Shown in pieces: positions 24,177 to 39,900 of a stretch of DNA of 64,000 bases. The stretch lies in contig CM049417.1 of assembly GCA_026929865.2 (NCBI GenBank), forward strand, positions 14,834,001 through 14,898,000. Reading direction: 5' to 3'. Origin of the DNA: Hyperoplus lanceolatus. Taxonomy: Eukaryota; Chordata; Actinopteri; Uranoscopiformes; Ammodytidae. Each line of letters begins with the position of its first letter. Position 1 is the first letter of the stretch. The translations under genes and the position numbers were made by a program. The notes beneath the pieces are model-generated. The model was given only the letters and a program-made list of their open reading frames with translations, was not told the DNA's origin and ran no database searches.

Positions 24177-24748
24177 GGGATGGTGAAAAACTTAATGGTA
24201 TTTAAACTTGCAATATTTTTTTCAGATTGATCTAAAATTGCATCACAAGGAGGAGATATATTCAAAAGCAATGTTTTACTGACATGTCCAGTTACAGTAT
24301 AGGCTTTGTATGATGACTATGATGCCCAACATGTTAAAATACAACATCGTAAAGAAAAAAAATAGTTCATGTTTTTCCACTTTTGAAATTTACCACAGGT
24401 GGGTATCAGGAAAAACCTTTGCAACAATGATGATTTAAACCCATCTCCCTTAACAGTGACATTGAATACCAAAACAAATGCATGAAAGAGGGCAAACACA
24501 CACAGAGCCACATCTTGGGCTACCCAGAAAACATATTTTAGCTGTTGCACTCCAGAGGCAAACACCGGCCCTATTTTTGGTATTGATGATTTTGCAGGGC
24601 TCCTTGTAATGCCTGCATTTTAATTGCGTACGTGTGACATGGGGGAATACATGCAATTAACTCAATGTGGGTGGACTTCAATCACAAAGATGCACTGTAG
24701 TGAGAAAGGTAATTATGACTGTGATTATTCATTATACTGCATTCTGTG

Positions 24749-24750
<2 letters not shown>

Positions 24751-24805
<55 letters not shown>
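24751..24805. repeat. (GT)n microsatellite, 55 bp
   Basis: A pure GT array followed by GCGTACATGCGTACAT. Confidence 0.98.
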
Positions 24806-24808
<3 letters not shown>

Positions 24809-25492
24809 ACATGCGTACATATTTATGAGGATGTGTGTCTCAGCAACAGCTTTAAATTTCATTATCAGAGAGGAATTGTGCTGAAAGGAGCATATTTTTC
24901 TGTTAACAAGGTTGTTTAGCAGTTGTTAATTTCTTTTTCTTCTGTTTTTTTCTTTTTCGTTCCGTTTCCACATTGGTGATTAACTGTCAACGAAACATGC
25001 TTGCTGTTGTAGATTTCAGTTGGGAAGCCACATGGAAGGGAGCGAGGGGGTTTAGCAGGGCAAATTAATTGAATTCCAACCAATGCATACAATATTGAAT
25101 AGCATAGATTGCAAGTCTTTCATTTTTTTTTAATTCCCATTGCAGTGTCTTCCATTCAAGTAGTGCCTGCTTTTACATGACTTCCCACACTTCCCTCTAC
25201 TCTTTTTTTTTCTCTCCGGTATCACTCGACTTAATCACCATCAAAGGTTGGACTCAGCGATTCTTGGGAGAATGCTTGTTGTCAAAATCCATTTTCTTCA
25301 AAATCAGTGAAAGTCCTCATGATCCGCTATCTGTACATACTGTGTGCTGCAAAAAAAACCCGGTGTTAATACACAGCTCAGCTCTGCAAACTAGTACGTA
25401 AACACATGATATGTAAACAAGAGGGGCTCACCGTTTCCAGCAACATGCTAGTTTAGGGAGCCTAGGCATTAACTTAGGATTTATTTTTCTCA

Positions 25493-26727
<1,235 letters not shown>

Positions 26728-26880
26728 GGCCAGAAATTGTCTGAGGCTCAGGACTCGCAGCGGACCTGGGTTCGAATCCGACCCGGCGTCAGTTCTCTGC
26801 ATGTCTTCCCCCTCTTTGCCCTATTTCAACTCTGTCTCTCCAAACCTGTCTAACAAAAAGATAAAAATGCCCCAAAAAAT
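26728..26880 (+). mobile_element. tRNA-derived SINE, copy 1 of 4
   Basis: A weak, shortened tRNA-like head leads to a good B box (GGGTTCGAATCC) at about 26769-26780. A body follows with CTCTGCATGTCTTCCCCCTC and a TTTCAACTCTGTCT block, ending in an A-rich tail. The body is shared with the copies at 32111, 34518 and 43777. The A-box end is degraded. Confidence 0.75.
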
Positions 26881-29516
<2,636 letters not shown>

Positions 29517-29766
29517 AGGATGAGCTTTATCAGGAGAGAAAGGGGATGTAACACACACACTGTCCGGTCAGATCTTTGGGGAAGGCATGAGGAAATATGT
29601 CTCACCAACAGATAAAGCCTGGCTGTCACTGATGCTTTGACGACTATAAGTCCTGGCCTCCATGGCTGGCTCGCCCAAGTCACCATGGCTTTTTATGTCT
29701 GGTCCTGGCTAGAAAAAATCTAAAATTAATATTGATTTTTTTGCCACCGTTTTATATATGGTGCCC

Positions 29767-30295
29767 TTAAAGTGGACCTACTATACTTTTTCAACTTTTA
29801 TGACCTATAAACATTGTTATAATGATTTACAGTCATATTTAACCATACTAAAGTATCAAATAATGACTTACATGCATTTAGGCGTTTTCCCTGCTGACCG
29901 TCTGGGGTGGCTGTGCAGAGCGCTGAACACTAGGGCAGCCGGTCGAGAAATCACGTGTTCAAATCGATTCAAATTTCCTGCATTCGTGTCGTCACGATTG
30001 CGGATTTTTCCATGTATGGTAATGCTGCAACGTGAGCTCCGGCCATGCCCCCACCTTCCTGCTCTCAAATCTGCCCGCATGCTGCTGAAAGTGTTCCTTT
30101 AGGAAGGTAACCAATCACAACGGAGAGGGGTTTGCAGGGGGGGGGGGACAGAGACTGCTGTGCGCGCTCAGATGAGAGGAAGAGTTTACCGAAAATATAC
30201 ATGTTTTTTTGTGCTGTGATTCGTGTCAGGTTGTTCTATAGGAGTCATTAATGAGACATTAAGACCAGAAAAGTAGTATAATAGGAGATCTTTAA
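29767..30295. mobile_element. TTAA-flanked MITE, family E
   Basis: A 529-bp element with TTAAAGTGGACCTACTATAC at the left. At the right, reverse-complemented, it reads TTAAAGATCTCCTATTATAC. The termini are imperfect inverted repeats with TTAA at both edges. No transposase is present. A poly-G run lies inside near 30137-30147. Confidence 0.75.
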
Positions 30296-30663
30296 GAGAG
30301 GGCCTTACCCAGCAGAGGAAATATGCATTGCATTGCATGAGCACTATAGCATTTAACAAAAAACAGAAGGGAGAAAAAAAATATATTGGATAAGTAGTGA
30401 CAAGGAATACATTGAAGTTGAGCTTTTTGCCCAAGCGGCGAGGACATGTTTGTGCTTTGTTGAAACCACACATGTGTATAGCCTGCATAATTCAACCCCA
30501 CTGTTTACGTCGTTTGTCGCTCCTTAGAGCTTTTAGTGATGTGTGTTTTTGTTAAAAGGCGTTATAAATAGTTCTGACCTTGACTATGACTGCATTTTTC
30601 TGTTCCACCCTGTCAAGTGCAGCGGTATTCCATTATGTGTCATTTGGAATTCATAAACATAGC

Positions 30664-30665
<2 letters not shown>

Positions 30666-30735
<70 letters not shown>
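30666..30735. repeat. (CA)n microsatellite, 70 bp
   Basis: A pure AC array. Confidence 0.99.
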
Positions 30736-31779
30736 TAACTTGCCCTGAGATCCATTCATGTATTTAGTGTAGCTGACCTTCTTGTCGGATGTGCTCGGTC
30801 GGCTCAATCGGCACAAACTGTAGCGGAATGAGACGGGGTGACCAAAACCAGTGTGACACCTGTTTTTGGGGGACAGAACAAATACCCAGAGCATTTATTT
30901 TTTTTACGGACTCCTTCATTTTGAAGCACATGGACGGGTGAGCACATGAATCAGTCCACAGACTCCATCCATCTGTGTGTGGGCACAGATCGCTACACGC
31001 AGGACCCCACGAGCTGTTGGCACTGAGTCCGCCTGTGTTGTCTCCTATTACTTCTGCCCATTTTGACTGTGTTACCTATCAGGGAAGCTGGTGTAGGGAA
31101 AAGCGACAAACTTGGAAGAGGATGTTAGGTTGGCTGTCAGGGGAGGCTTGTTCAGCACTGCAGGGTTGGCTGTAAAACTGGGGGTGTATTGACGCATATA
31201 CATTTATGTACATATGTATTTGACTTGCATTCATGCTGGATGGTGAATATAACGGTGTAAAGAGGCTAAATTTTTATAATTCTACTCGCAACCAACAATG
31301 ACACAGTGTTTACACAGAGCCACGACTGGGAGAGGAACAGACCCTCCGAGGTCTCGTATTTTTCTATCTAGTCTGATTTGCGAAAAACGAAAACAACACA
31401 AACGTGAACGTTGCTTTAAATGCAAAATTATTCATGTCTTGATGCTTGATTTGCAAAAAAAAAAAGGGAGAAAAAAGCTCCCCACAGCCAAATCGCAGAT
31501 ACATATTTGACAACTAGATAGAACAACTGGTCTCAAAGCAGCGGTATACATGAATATGCATGGACTCCACCCCCTACCTCGTCAGTGGGAAATGTAACAA
31601 ATGCCTCGTAAATTGATTCGTGCAAACCTCTGCAATTTTTTTTTTGTCCAAAACACTGCCTATAGTCCCTGTGCTTCAGACTAATACATCTGGTTGGCAA
31701 TGGCCACTTAGTGCACGAGATAGATGGTAAGGCTTGTGCATTGCTCTTTCCCACATGGCTGATGTATCTTCAACTCGCA

Positions 31780-31783
<4 letters not shown>
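30736..31783. other. gene-free stretch
   Basis: No supportable gene or repeat. Confidence 0.5.

Positions 31784-31870
<87 letters not shown>
31784..31870. repeat. (CA)n microsatellite, 87 bp
   Basis: A pure AC array preceded by GCACGCGC. Confidence 0.99.
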
Positions 31871-31872
<2 letters not shown>

Positions 31873-32110
31873 AAACTCAGAGAACTCAGAGTTCACTTCA
31901 TTCACAGAGGTCTGGTAAAGAACAACTACAACTTGTGAAACATTTCAAAGGTCACAGAAGAATGGAGCGACCAAACTCAAAAACAAGAATAGCATTTGGT
32001 GAGTGAATGATACCGATGTACTATTAGCTTGTGTGCGAGTGTGAGTGCATTTTTTTTCCAAGACTGAGGAAGGAATAGACGTTAACCTAAAGCACTATAC
32101 TATACATTTA

Positions 32111-32290
32111 TTTTTTTAAGATATTTGTTTGGCATTGTTATGCTTTATTGATAGTGTAGAGACATAGTTGAAATGAGGCAGAGAGGGGAGTGACATGCAG
32201 AGAACAACTGCGGGCTGGAATCGAACCCGGGTCCGCTGCTGGCCGAGGCCCATGGGGGGGACGCCCTACCAACTGAGCTAAGGGCACCCC
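32111..32290 (-). mobile_element. tRNA-derived SINE, copy 2 of 4, with target duplication
   Basis: On the minus strand the head reads GGGGTGCCCTTAGCTCAGTT with an intact A box (TAGCTCAGTTGGTAGG) and B box (GGGTTCGATTCC). The family body follows (TCTGCATGTCACTCCCCTCT, CATTTCAACTATGTCTC) and an A-rich tail, seen as poly-T at 32110-32118. AGCACTATACATTT-type direct repeats flank it (about 32091-32109, with a 5-bp extra TATAC, and 32291-32304). They fit a target-site duplication. It is the best preserved tRNA head of the four. Confidence 0.88.
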
Positions 32291-33709
32291 AGCACTATAC
32301 ATTTCTAACCAGGTACATTGCAGAGAGAGTTAATAAGCAGTTCAACCCAGAAAGCCATGATAAGCATTGTTTTAAGCTTTTGCATATTTTAAGAGGGCCT
32401 TTGAACAAGCTATAAAGGCTTGCAGTATTCAGTCAAGGGACACCAGCGATGTCAGTTAGTCAGTAGACAGCTGGGGTATGTAAACATACAATGGTCCCTG
32501 TTCAGGTAGATGTGATTTTAAATGTGCTTTACGGTTGACTGCATTACTTTGTTTCTATAGCTTATGCCCCAGTGCAGCTTAAGAGCATGTCTGTGGGTTT
32601 TCCGTGTGTAATGGTATGTGTCTTTATGCAAACCATTTAAACCTTTTTTCCTTGGATTGACTTTGCTGGTGGATGTTTGGTTACCCATTGTCATATGTTG
32701 AAGAGGTGTCTTGCTAGATCCCCCCCCCCCCCCCCCCGCCCCCACACACACAGTTCTGAAAGGAGCACAGTACAACAACAAGGGTCGGTACACACACAGA
32801 CGGTATACAGCCATACAGGAGACATTTTTTTTTTCACCAAGAAGGAGAAAGCATCCAAACAGTATTGGTGCTTTGTCTTCTTTATTAAAAATGCAAAACA
32901 GTAAGAGCAGCAGCAGCAGCAGTGAAATCCCTGCAATGCACAATCAACCATCAAACATGGAAAACCTGGAAAGAATATTTTTGCTGCATTCATACATTCA
33001 GACTAATCACCATGAGAACCTGACCTGAGTATTAACACCCAGTTGAACTGCCTGCTAACAGCTTACTTACAGCTAGTTTCTCAAATAACCTGTATATTCC
33101 AATGTTGCATCTAATGTGTAACAACATACATACATAATACATTGGCCATGGCATTTTGTCCACACAAGTGAATTCTTCATGACCATATGTGTGTGTGCCA
33201 GCAGGGAAACACATTCACATATCCATTAGACTGCAGAATATGAATACATCTGTTTTCTACAGTATTTTCACCTCGCCGCACATCAGATTTTAAAGTAATA
33301 AAGGAAGTGTTGCTCTGTTTCGGAGACCGTACACCTTCTGAGGGCACGTAGGCTTCTCCTGGTTGTTAACAGTTCATAAACCGTGGTAAACAACCGCTAA
33401 AGACTGCTTTATGTAAATCACCTGCTGTACGCATTGCACCTTCTAGTACTGAAATATCTTTCTCTTGAAGCCTGAATCCAGTATGACACGGCTGACCTCT
33501 CTAACCATCATGTTTCACAGGTACAGCCCACTCACATTCAAACGCACATGCAATAACAGTCATCAGGCATGATGGTGAAAACATGTGGTTAGTGAGGTAC
33601 ATGAGGGAGAATATCTGCATAAGACCCACTCATTCCTCATAAATTGCATGTTGTGGAGTTGTATGGGAGGCTGTAAGGGTCACCTGAGAGGGCAGGGCTT
33701 CAGGGCACA

Positions 33710-33711
<2 letters not shown>
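32291..33711. other. gene-free stretch
   Basis: Contains a 17-bp poly-C run (about 32720-32737) and a short CAG run (about 32907-32921). No gene is supported. Confidence 0.45.
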
Positions 33712-33763
<52 letters not shown>

Positions 33764-33764
33764 T
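33712..33764. repeat. (GT)n microsatellite, about 53 bp
   Basis: A GT array with one GG phase break at its right end. Confidence 0.98.
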
Positions 33765-34517
33765 TTGTCTTTTTCTACTTGGTAACATCAACAATCAGGA
33801 ATATTAACTATAATGTTGCCATTTTGAATTTGCAAAATGTGTAGGGAGAATTACATTGCATTACATGTATTCTTTTTTTTTTTGGGGGGGGTGCTAAGTC
33901 AGGGAGGTATGCTAACTACATAGGCTAACTATCCTGAGAAAGAGGAACCTTTCTGAGTAAACCTAGCTTGTCAACTGTTCTGTTTCCCGCCAGCCAGCCA
34001 AACTCCATTTCAAAATAGCCAGGAAGTTAGCATATGTGCTCCTTTATTCACTTCTATCACAGCAGGTAAGTCATGATAACGCAGTTATGTGACAGAATAT
34101 TAGTGCACATCATGTTCCTACTATACAGTTATTCATATTAGTACAACACTATCACTAAGACATCAAGCAGTTTTAATTGTTTTCATAGTAAACAAGATGG
34201 CAGCAAGGTCAGCGGCAGAGAGATGAGAGAGGGAGTGATACTCTAATGACTGTTCATAAGTCTTTGTCACTGAATTTAGACCTTTCGAGTGTACAACTTT
34301 TTTTTACACGCCGTCCTAGCTTGCCATGGCAACCACAGAAATCACAGCAATTGAAATCGATACAGGAGCTGAATTCATTGAATTATAGGCCGCCCTCTTC
34401 ACCAGCAGAGAACAGACACATCAAGAAAGGGAAATGGTATTAACAGCACATTCAAAGTCAGATCATCCATCCTGGGACAACAAACAACATTAACCAGTGG
34501 GTAAAACGTGCTATATG
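33765..34517. other. gene-free stretch
   Basis: Includes poly-T followed by poly-G at about 33871-33890 and short GCTAACTA-type motifs. No repeat boundary can be fixed. Confidence 0.4.
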
Positions 34518-34705
34518 GCCGCTGCGGTGGCGCAGTGGTTAGAGCACATACCATGTACGTAGGCTCAGTCATGTTGTTGTGGTCGCTGGTTTGAATCCAA
34601 GCCATGGACCCTTACTGCATGTCATCCCCCTCTCTCTCTCCCCATTTCCACTCTGTCACCATCTACCTCCAAATGTCAAATAAAGGTTGAAACACCGAAA
34701 AAAGA
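34518..34705 (+). mobile_element. tRNA-derived SINE, copy 3 of 4
   Basis: The head contains GGTGGCGCAGTGGTTAGAG (A box) and GGTTTGAATCC (B box). A longer head-body interval than copy 2 is followed by GCATGTCATCCCCCTCTCTC and CATTTCCACTCTGTC, then AATAAAGG and an A-rich end. Confidence 0.85.
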
Positions 34706-34816
34706 AAGACAAATGTTATATATTCAAGGAAGGGTAAGCAATTCTGGAGGATGTTTGTTGACATTTATCACTTTTTTATCAAACCAGTGCTTATCTCCTC
34801 CCAATCTTTTCCATAG

Positions 34817-34918
34817 TACACAGCCTAGGCTCTGTAAACGCATGTTTACATGCTATGGTGGGCCCCAACCATTTACATCCCCTTTAAACATAACAGTTTA
34901 CAGAGCCTAGGCTGTGTA
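34817..34918. repeat. 102-bp foldback with perfect 23-bp arms
   Basis: The left arm is 34817-34839 and the right arm 34896-34918, perfect reverse complements over 23 bp around a CAGCCTAGGCTCTG core, with a 56-bp spacer. TA lies at each outer edge, as in a tiny mariner-type MITE. The transcript of either strand would form a strong hairpin. Which of these it is cannot be told here. Confidence 0.85.
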
Positions 34919-37112
34919 TTAACACCAGCTTTTTTGCAGCACACCCACAGAGCAGCCTGATTTTAGCACAATAGCACATTATGCTGCAGGTGGATAGCCT
35001 GCGGCCTGTGGTGAACAGGCTGTCAAATAGTCAGCATGTAGTCCTGTAATCCCTGCACTACTTAGCAGAGTAACATAATGTACACTGTCATATACATGAC
35101 ATAGGGATCTTTAAATAACACATGAGACGAAGGCGGCTGACAATGCAACCCCCATCCGCTAGTGCCATACACCAATGGAATAGCAGTGTCCACATTGTCA
35201 TTTACTCTTTCTAGATAACATTAATGTAGGCGCCATTTCCTCTTATTCATTTAATATGTAGGCCACATAAGTACACAATTCAAAAGAAACACCAAGATAT
35301 ATCCGTTTATTTTATTTATTTATTTATTTATTTATTATTCTTTCGGACAATTCCACACAATACACAATTTTCTCTTGAAAATATTCATACATCATACTTT
35401 GTGTTGTCCGAAGGGAGACGGAAGAAGCCAAAGGCTTATCAGGTCCCGCCCCCATTTTCAGTTGGACTTTAAATTGCTAAGACGTACGCTATGGGTGGTA
35501 AGTGTGTGTGTGTGTGTGTGTGGTGAGGTCAACCCCTGTGCTATCACAAATACTTTGCCTTGATTCCCCCCTGCACCGCTTGTAATGCCTCAGCGCCTCG
35601 AGGGGTGGACACCAAAATCAATATCCGTCCAATTACTTGATTCCGAAGTATGTAAAACTCATGCAAAGGTTCCCGGTGAGGGAAAGGAAAAGGAGGGGTC
35701 CACTGTACGGACAGGACACTGACTGTCAATTTTTTTTTGTGTGTGTGTGTGTTGTTTAATTAGGGAATGCTTATCATGCCCGCATGGCACGCTATACTGA
35801 GGGGGGTGACAGCAACCCCCAGTGTTGTAAAATTAATTATATGACTAATGTGGACCCCTGTGCATGTGAAATAGCTGAACTCTCCCCCAAATAGCTCATT
35901 AATCTTCAGACAGCCACTCCTGGAGCTAGGTGAAGTGGTCTTGAATTTCAATACCCAACCCGTTTTGCTGGTGTAACCTTTTCCCTCCCTCTTCTTTCTC
36001 TGTACGCTAGAAGCCGGGAGGGGGGGGGGCATTGGCAGAGCGCAATAGCATTGTCTGTGCCAGTAACCCTGAGTCATATAATTATACACCCCTACACAGT
36101 TTGCCTTAACCTACACACTCACCCACTCGCTCACTCACTCACACATACACGTTGAGTATACCTGATAAGTGCTGATGTATCCTGTGATTGTTATGAAAAA
36201 TAACATAAAAATCCACTCTGGAATAAACTAATTACTCCAAGTCAAAAAAGTCCAGGTAATAAAAATGTGTTCCTATAAAAAAAATTGTCAAACCTAAGAC
36301 CCAGGAAGTTGTTTTCTTGCTCTCACACGAAAAGTTGAGCCAAGTTACTGTGCAGCGATTGGAATCATTAGTCTCAGGAAGACGGTCAACCTTCCCTTAC
36401 CTTTAGCAGAAGCCACGGATACAGCTACTTGTTGGGGTGTGCCAAAGACCTTTTAACAAATGATTAAAATCCAAAACAAAAATAACTCATTATCAGAGAG
36501 AAGAAGTAAGTCAGCCATGAACCTGAAAATGCTGCAATCTTCTTTCCTTCATTAAATGGTCTGGACTGCTTCATACCAGTGGTTCTATGTTCTCAGCATG
36601 TGTTGTTTCGCAGGTTAGATGTTAAACAAACAGATTTTTATCGAGAAGTTGATTAAAAAGTAAAGACCTGTTGTTCATAAAGTCCATGTCTTTCAGATGC
36701 AGGGCAAATTGATACGCTCTTCTGAAATCTCTAAAAAAACAAAAAGTAAAAGCTGGACACTGTTTTGTCTTTAAAAAAAATACTTTGTAGGAGGAAGAAT
36801 CGTAATAAGGCTACTGTATATACACATGACAAAAAACTATTTTTCCTCGAGGTCCAATGAGTTTCTGTTCAGGAGTTGGTCAGTCAAAATTGAAGATCCA
36901 TCCGTTGCTCATCGTAACTTTTAGTCTCTAGTGTTGGTCAACTTCCAAAAAAAAAAAAAAGACAGATCCTACATTTCCCATAATGCAACGTTAACTTACA
37001 CTGCATTGCATTAGAATATCTTCTTGCCTCCCTCATCCATTTTCAAACTCCTATCAAACCCTACACCCCCAGCTTGTAAAGGCTGTTTTCTGTTCAAACA
37101 TGTGTATATTCC
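34919..37112. other. gene-free stretch
   Basis: Contains an (ATTT)n run at about 35310-35337, a short (GT)n run at 35503-35521 and a poly-G run near 36020-36029. The rest is AT-rich and unremarkable. Confidence 0.5.
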
Positions 37113-37355
37113 CAGCCTTAGCTGAGCTGACCCTGTTAATGTAATCATCATTGAGGGAAGTCTAAAGAGTGACAGAAGACATTATACACCCTTTTAATAC
37201 CCAACTTCATTAACTTTCTGTTTGAACCTTTGTAAGGTCCAAGTCTTAGTTGAGGTGACTCATATAATGTCAACATCATTTAGGGAGGTCTCTCCAGAGC
37301 GACATTAGACTTTAAACAACTCTTTTAACACCCAACTTCATTAGCCTCATGTTGA
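37113..37355. repeat. diverged tandem duplication, period about 127 bp
   Basis: Unit 1 (37113-37240) and unit 2 (37241-37355) share in order: CTTAGCTGAGCTGAC/CTTAGTTGAGGTGAC, TCATCATTGAGGGA/ACATCATTTAGGGA, AGAGTGACAGAAGAC/AGAGCGACATTAGAC and ACCCAACTTCATTA. The divergence suggests an old duplication. Confidence 0.65.
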
Positions 37356-37552
37356 CAATGGGGGCAGTACCCTTTTAAGGACTTGACTCATCTTAAAAGT
37401 TTGTTTTTGACCTTGGACACAGCAGTTTTCATCATTTATTGATGTGATTGCACGCTTCAGAGAAGTCACTCAATGGACACTCAATGGCCCGAGTCTATTT
37501 CTGTAGACTGCAAAAGTAAAGAATAAACTCTAAAAAGCCCCTAATGCGTGCA

Positions 37553-38007
37553 CACTGTGAGTACTGTGTGTGTCACAGGCAGCTTCTGTCCATGGTGCTG
37601 ATCCCCACTCTGCTCTGCTTAACCCAGCTGGGAGCTGTCCATGGTGCTGATTGTACCAGGTTTCTTGGGCTGTGTTCGAAAAGCCCTACTAATGTCCTAC
37701 TCATACTCATTTTGACGTCAATCTGAGTATGTTGTGGTTGTGTATGCAAGTTTTTGTAGGCGAGAAATTCCCGGATGAGTACTTACTTCCGGGAAGATTT
37801 TGTGTATGGATCGATAGGTTACTACTTCTACTCAACCGCCCCACAATGAATTGCGTCTTTTCAAACGACACATGAGTTTTTTTTTATTATTCTTTATTGT
37901 TTCTGTATACTTCAGTGCAAACGGTCCGACGAACCTCGCATACACAATCGATCGTTAAGTAGACAGTCTGGAGTATGTACACGTTGAGTATGTGGGAGGG
38001 AGGACGT
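37553..38007 (+). repeat. dispersed repeat, copy 1 (with partial MITE)
   Basis: Closely similar to 58557-59045. Both open ACTGTGAGTACTGTGTG and a GT run, then GTCCATGGTGCTGATCCCCA, then a MITE-like part that begins GGCTGTGTTCGAAAAGCCC (37668 here). In the first 200 bp I count only about five mismatches. This copy has a short GT run and lacks the right inverted terminus found in copy 2. It contains no gene; the 60-codon frame at 37544 is chance. Confidence 0.85.
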
Positions 38008-38756
38008 TAGTAGGCCGTTTCTTGGTGTGCGCTCTTGTTTTCCTGCCTGGCAATTTGGCCACCAGTTATACAACTGCTAGTTAAATCTGTACAGCCGTCT
38101 CGCTTCAGTCTTTCGGATGACTGACTTTTGGAAGCGTCTTCCATCCAAAGATAATACCAGTCGTATAAGTGCTTTTTGTTTTGTCATCGTCAAGTTTAGT
38201 AATGGCGCTTGCAAACAGTATTTAGTTTAAGTATAGCATGGCTTCTCTGGTGTGTTATTTACCCCCGCTGTTTGTATGTGACAACCAGCCTAGTGTGTGT
38301 GCCCCTGTTGGCAGCGGCTTTTTATTCTCTGTCTCTGCTGTTGTGTTTATTAAAAACACTGGAGAGCACATCCCCTCTCACCATTTTTTTTTTTTTTTGT
38401 TTTGCACTTTGTTACGGTGATCTTCAGTGCCCCTAACATTTTTATTTATTTACTGAGCATTTATAGAGGTGGGGAGACTGCAACGACACTGGGGAAATGT
38501 GCTTGTCATTTTGTCAAAAGCCTAAAGCTGAGCCGAGCCGAGCCCAGACTGGGCTTGGTTCACAGGCCGGGGGGGGGGAAAGGTCAAGGATTGAAAATGC
38601 ACAGAAATCACTTCTTCAAAACAGAGATGGACAGTGGAAGGTGCACTGGACATGATGATATGAGAGGTTAATCCAGTGATAACCCCCCCCCCCCCCTTTT
38701 TTATGAACTTAGATCATAATGGAAGAAGTAAACAGTCAGCTAATGGCTCTGTTGTT

Positions 38757-38758
<2 letters not shown>

Positions 38759-38852
<94 letters not shown>
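38759..38852. repeat. (TG)n microsatellite, 94 bp
   Basis: A pure TG array. Confidence 0.99.
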
Positions 38853-38855
<3 letters not shown>

Positions 38856-39358
38856 CATGCTCCATGTGAGCGAGTACACAAATGGCGTGTGAATTTTTCA
38901 GTGTCTGCATTCAGACATTTTTTTTTTCGGTGGTGTGCCCCTCCTTATTCTGCTGTATTGTGTATCCCACCATGCTATTTTAGTAATTTTTTCTTTATCA
39001 TCATTACCTTCACGCACTGTACAGTGAGAACCTTATCAGCACTAAGGAAAATCCGGGCGGTGAACCAGCGGAAGACTCTGTTTTCCTTCATTATTGCCTA
39101 TTAGGTATGTGTCTTTTCCTGGAGAATTTCAACTGGAGTGATCTGAGAAAATGTTTAGAGGGAATCGTTATGTAATTGGTTCTAAGGGTCTCCTGCACAC
39201 GGTGGGCCCGCTGCATGAACTGAGATTTCCCCTACTCTAATAAAATACATGGTGAATCGCTGAGCTAGTTTTCTCAAGTGTTCACAATTAAGGAAGCATA
39301 GTGTGACATTGTCCAGATGCCTGGATAAATAATTGATGGAATAATATTCAAAATATTT

Positions 39359-39396
39359 GTGTGTGTGTGTGTGAGTGTGTGTGTGTGTGTGTGTGT
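39359..39396. repeat. (GT)n microsatellite, 38 bp
   Basis: A GT array with one GA interruption. Confidence 0.98.
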
Positions 39397-39611
39397 TTGT
39401 TTATTGTGCAAACGTTTTGCCTTGGGGTTCTTAGTAAGGACCAATACTCCTCTGTCATGCTGCCACACTTTGTTGTGATTTCCATTTCTTCCCGACATGT
39501 CCTTAGTAGTCCAGTGTCATGAACATTCACTTGCTTTTCCTTCTTCTATGATGTTGTATACAGTTGTTCATTTTGCTTTCAGATATTTTAATTTTTTCCT
39601 AGCTTAGCTCA

Positions 39612-39900
39612 AATGCTTATTGAAACGTTGCTCACTACACCCATGCCAATGTTCCTTGTAAGGCTTTTCACTTAAATGCTAATGCTAACATGTTGATGTA
39701 AGGTTTACCATGTTTACCATCTTAGTTTCACCTGTTGGCATGCTAACATTTACCAATAAGCACAAAACACAAAGTGTAGCCAAGACTGATGGAAGTGTTG
39801 TTAGTTTTGCTAAGTAATTGGTCGGAAAATAATGTACGGACAAATACATATTTTGAACTGGTGACGGTGCCAAATGACAAGTTTGGGAACTGGAGAATCT
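39612..39900. mobile_element. GCTAAC-rich dispersed repeat
   Basis: Contains AATGCTAATGCTAACATGTT, GTTTACCATGTTTACCATCT and TTGGCATGCTAACATTTACC in the order I recall from a very common teleost dispersed repeat. A shorter related block lies near 28620-28680. No coding capacity; class unknown to me. Confidence 0.55.

Noticed and set aside
32111-32290. tRNA gene
   Set aside because: A and B boxes are present, but the head continues into a shared SINE body and A-rich tail with target duplications, and no clean cloverleaf stem closes it.
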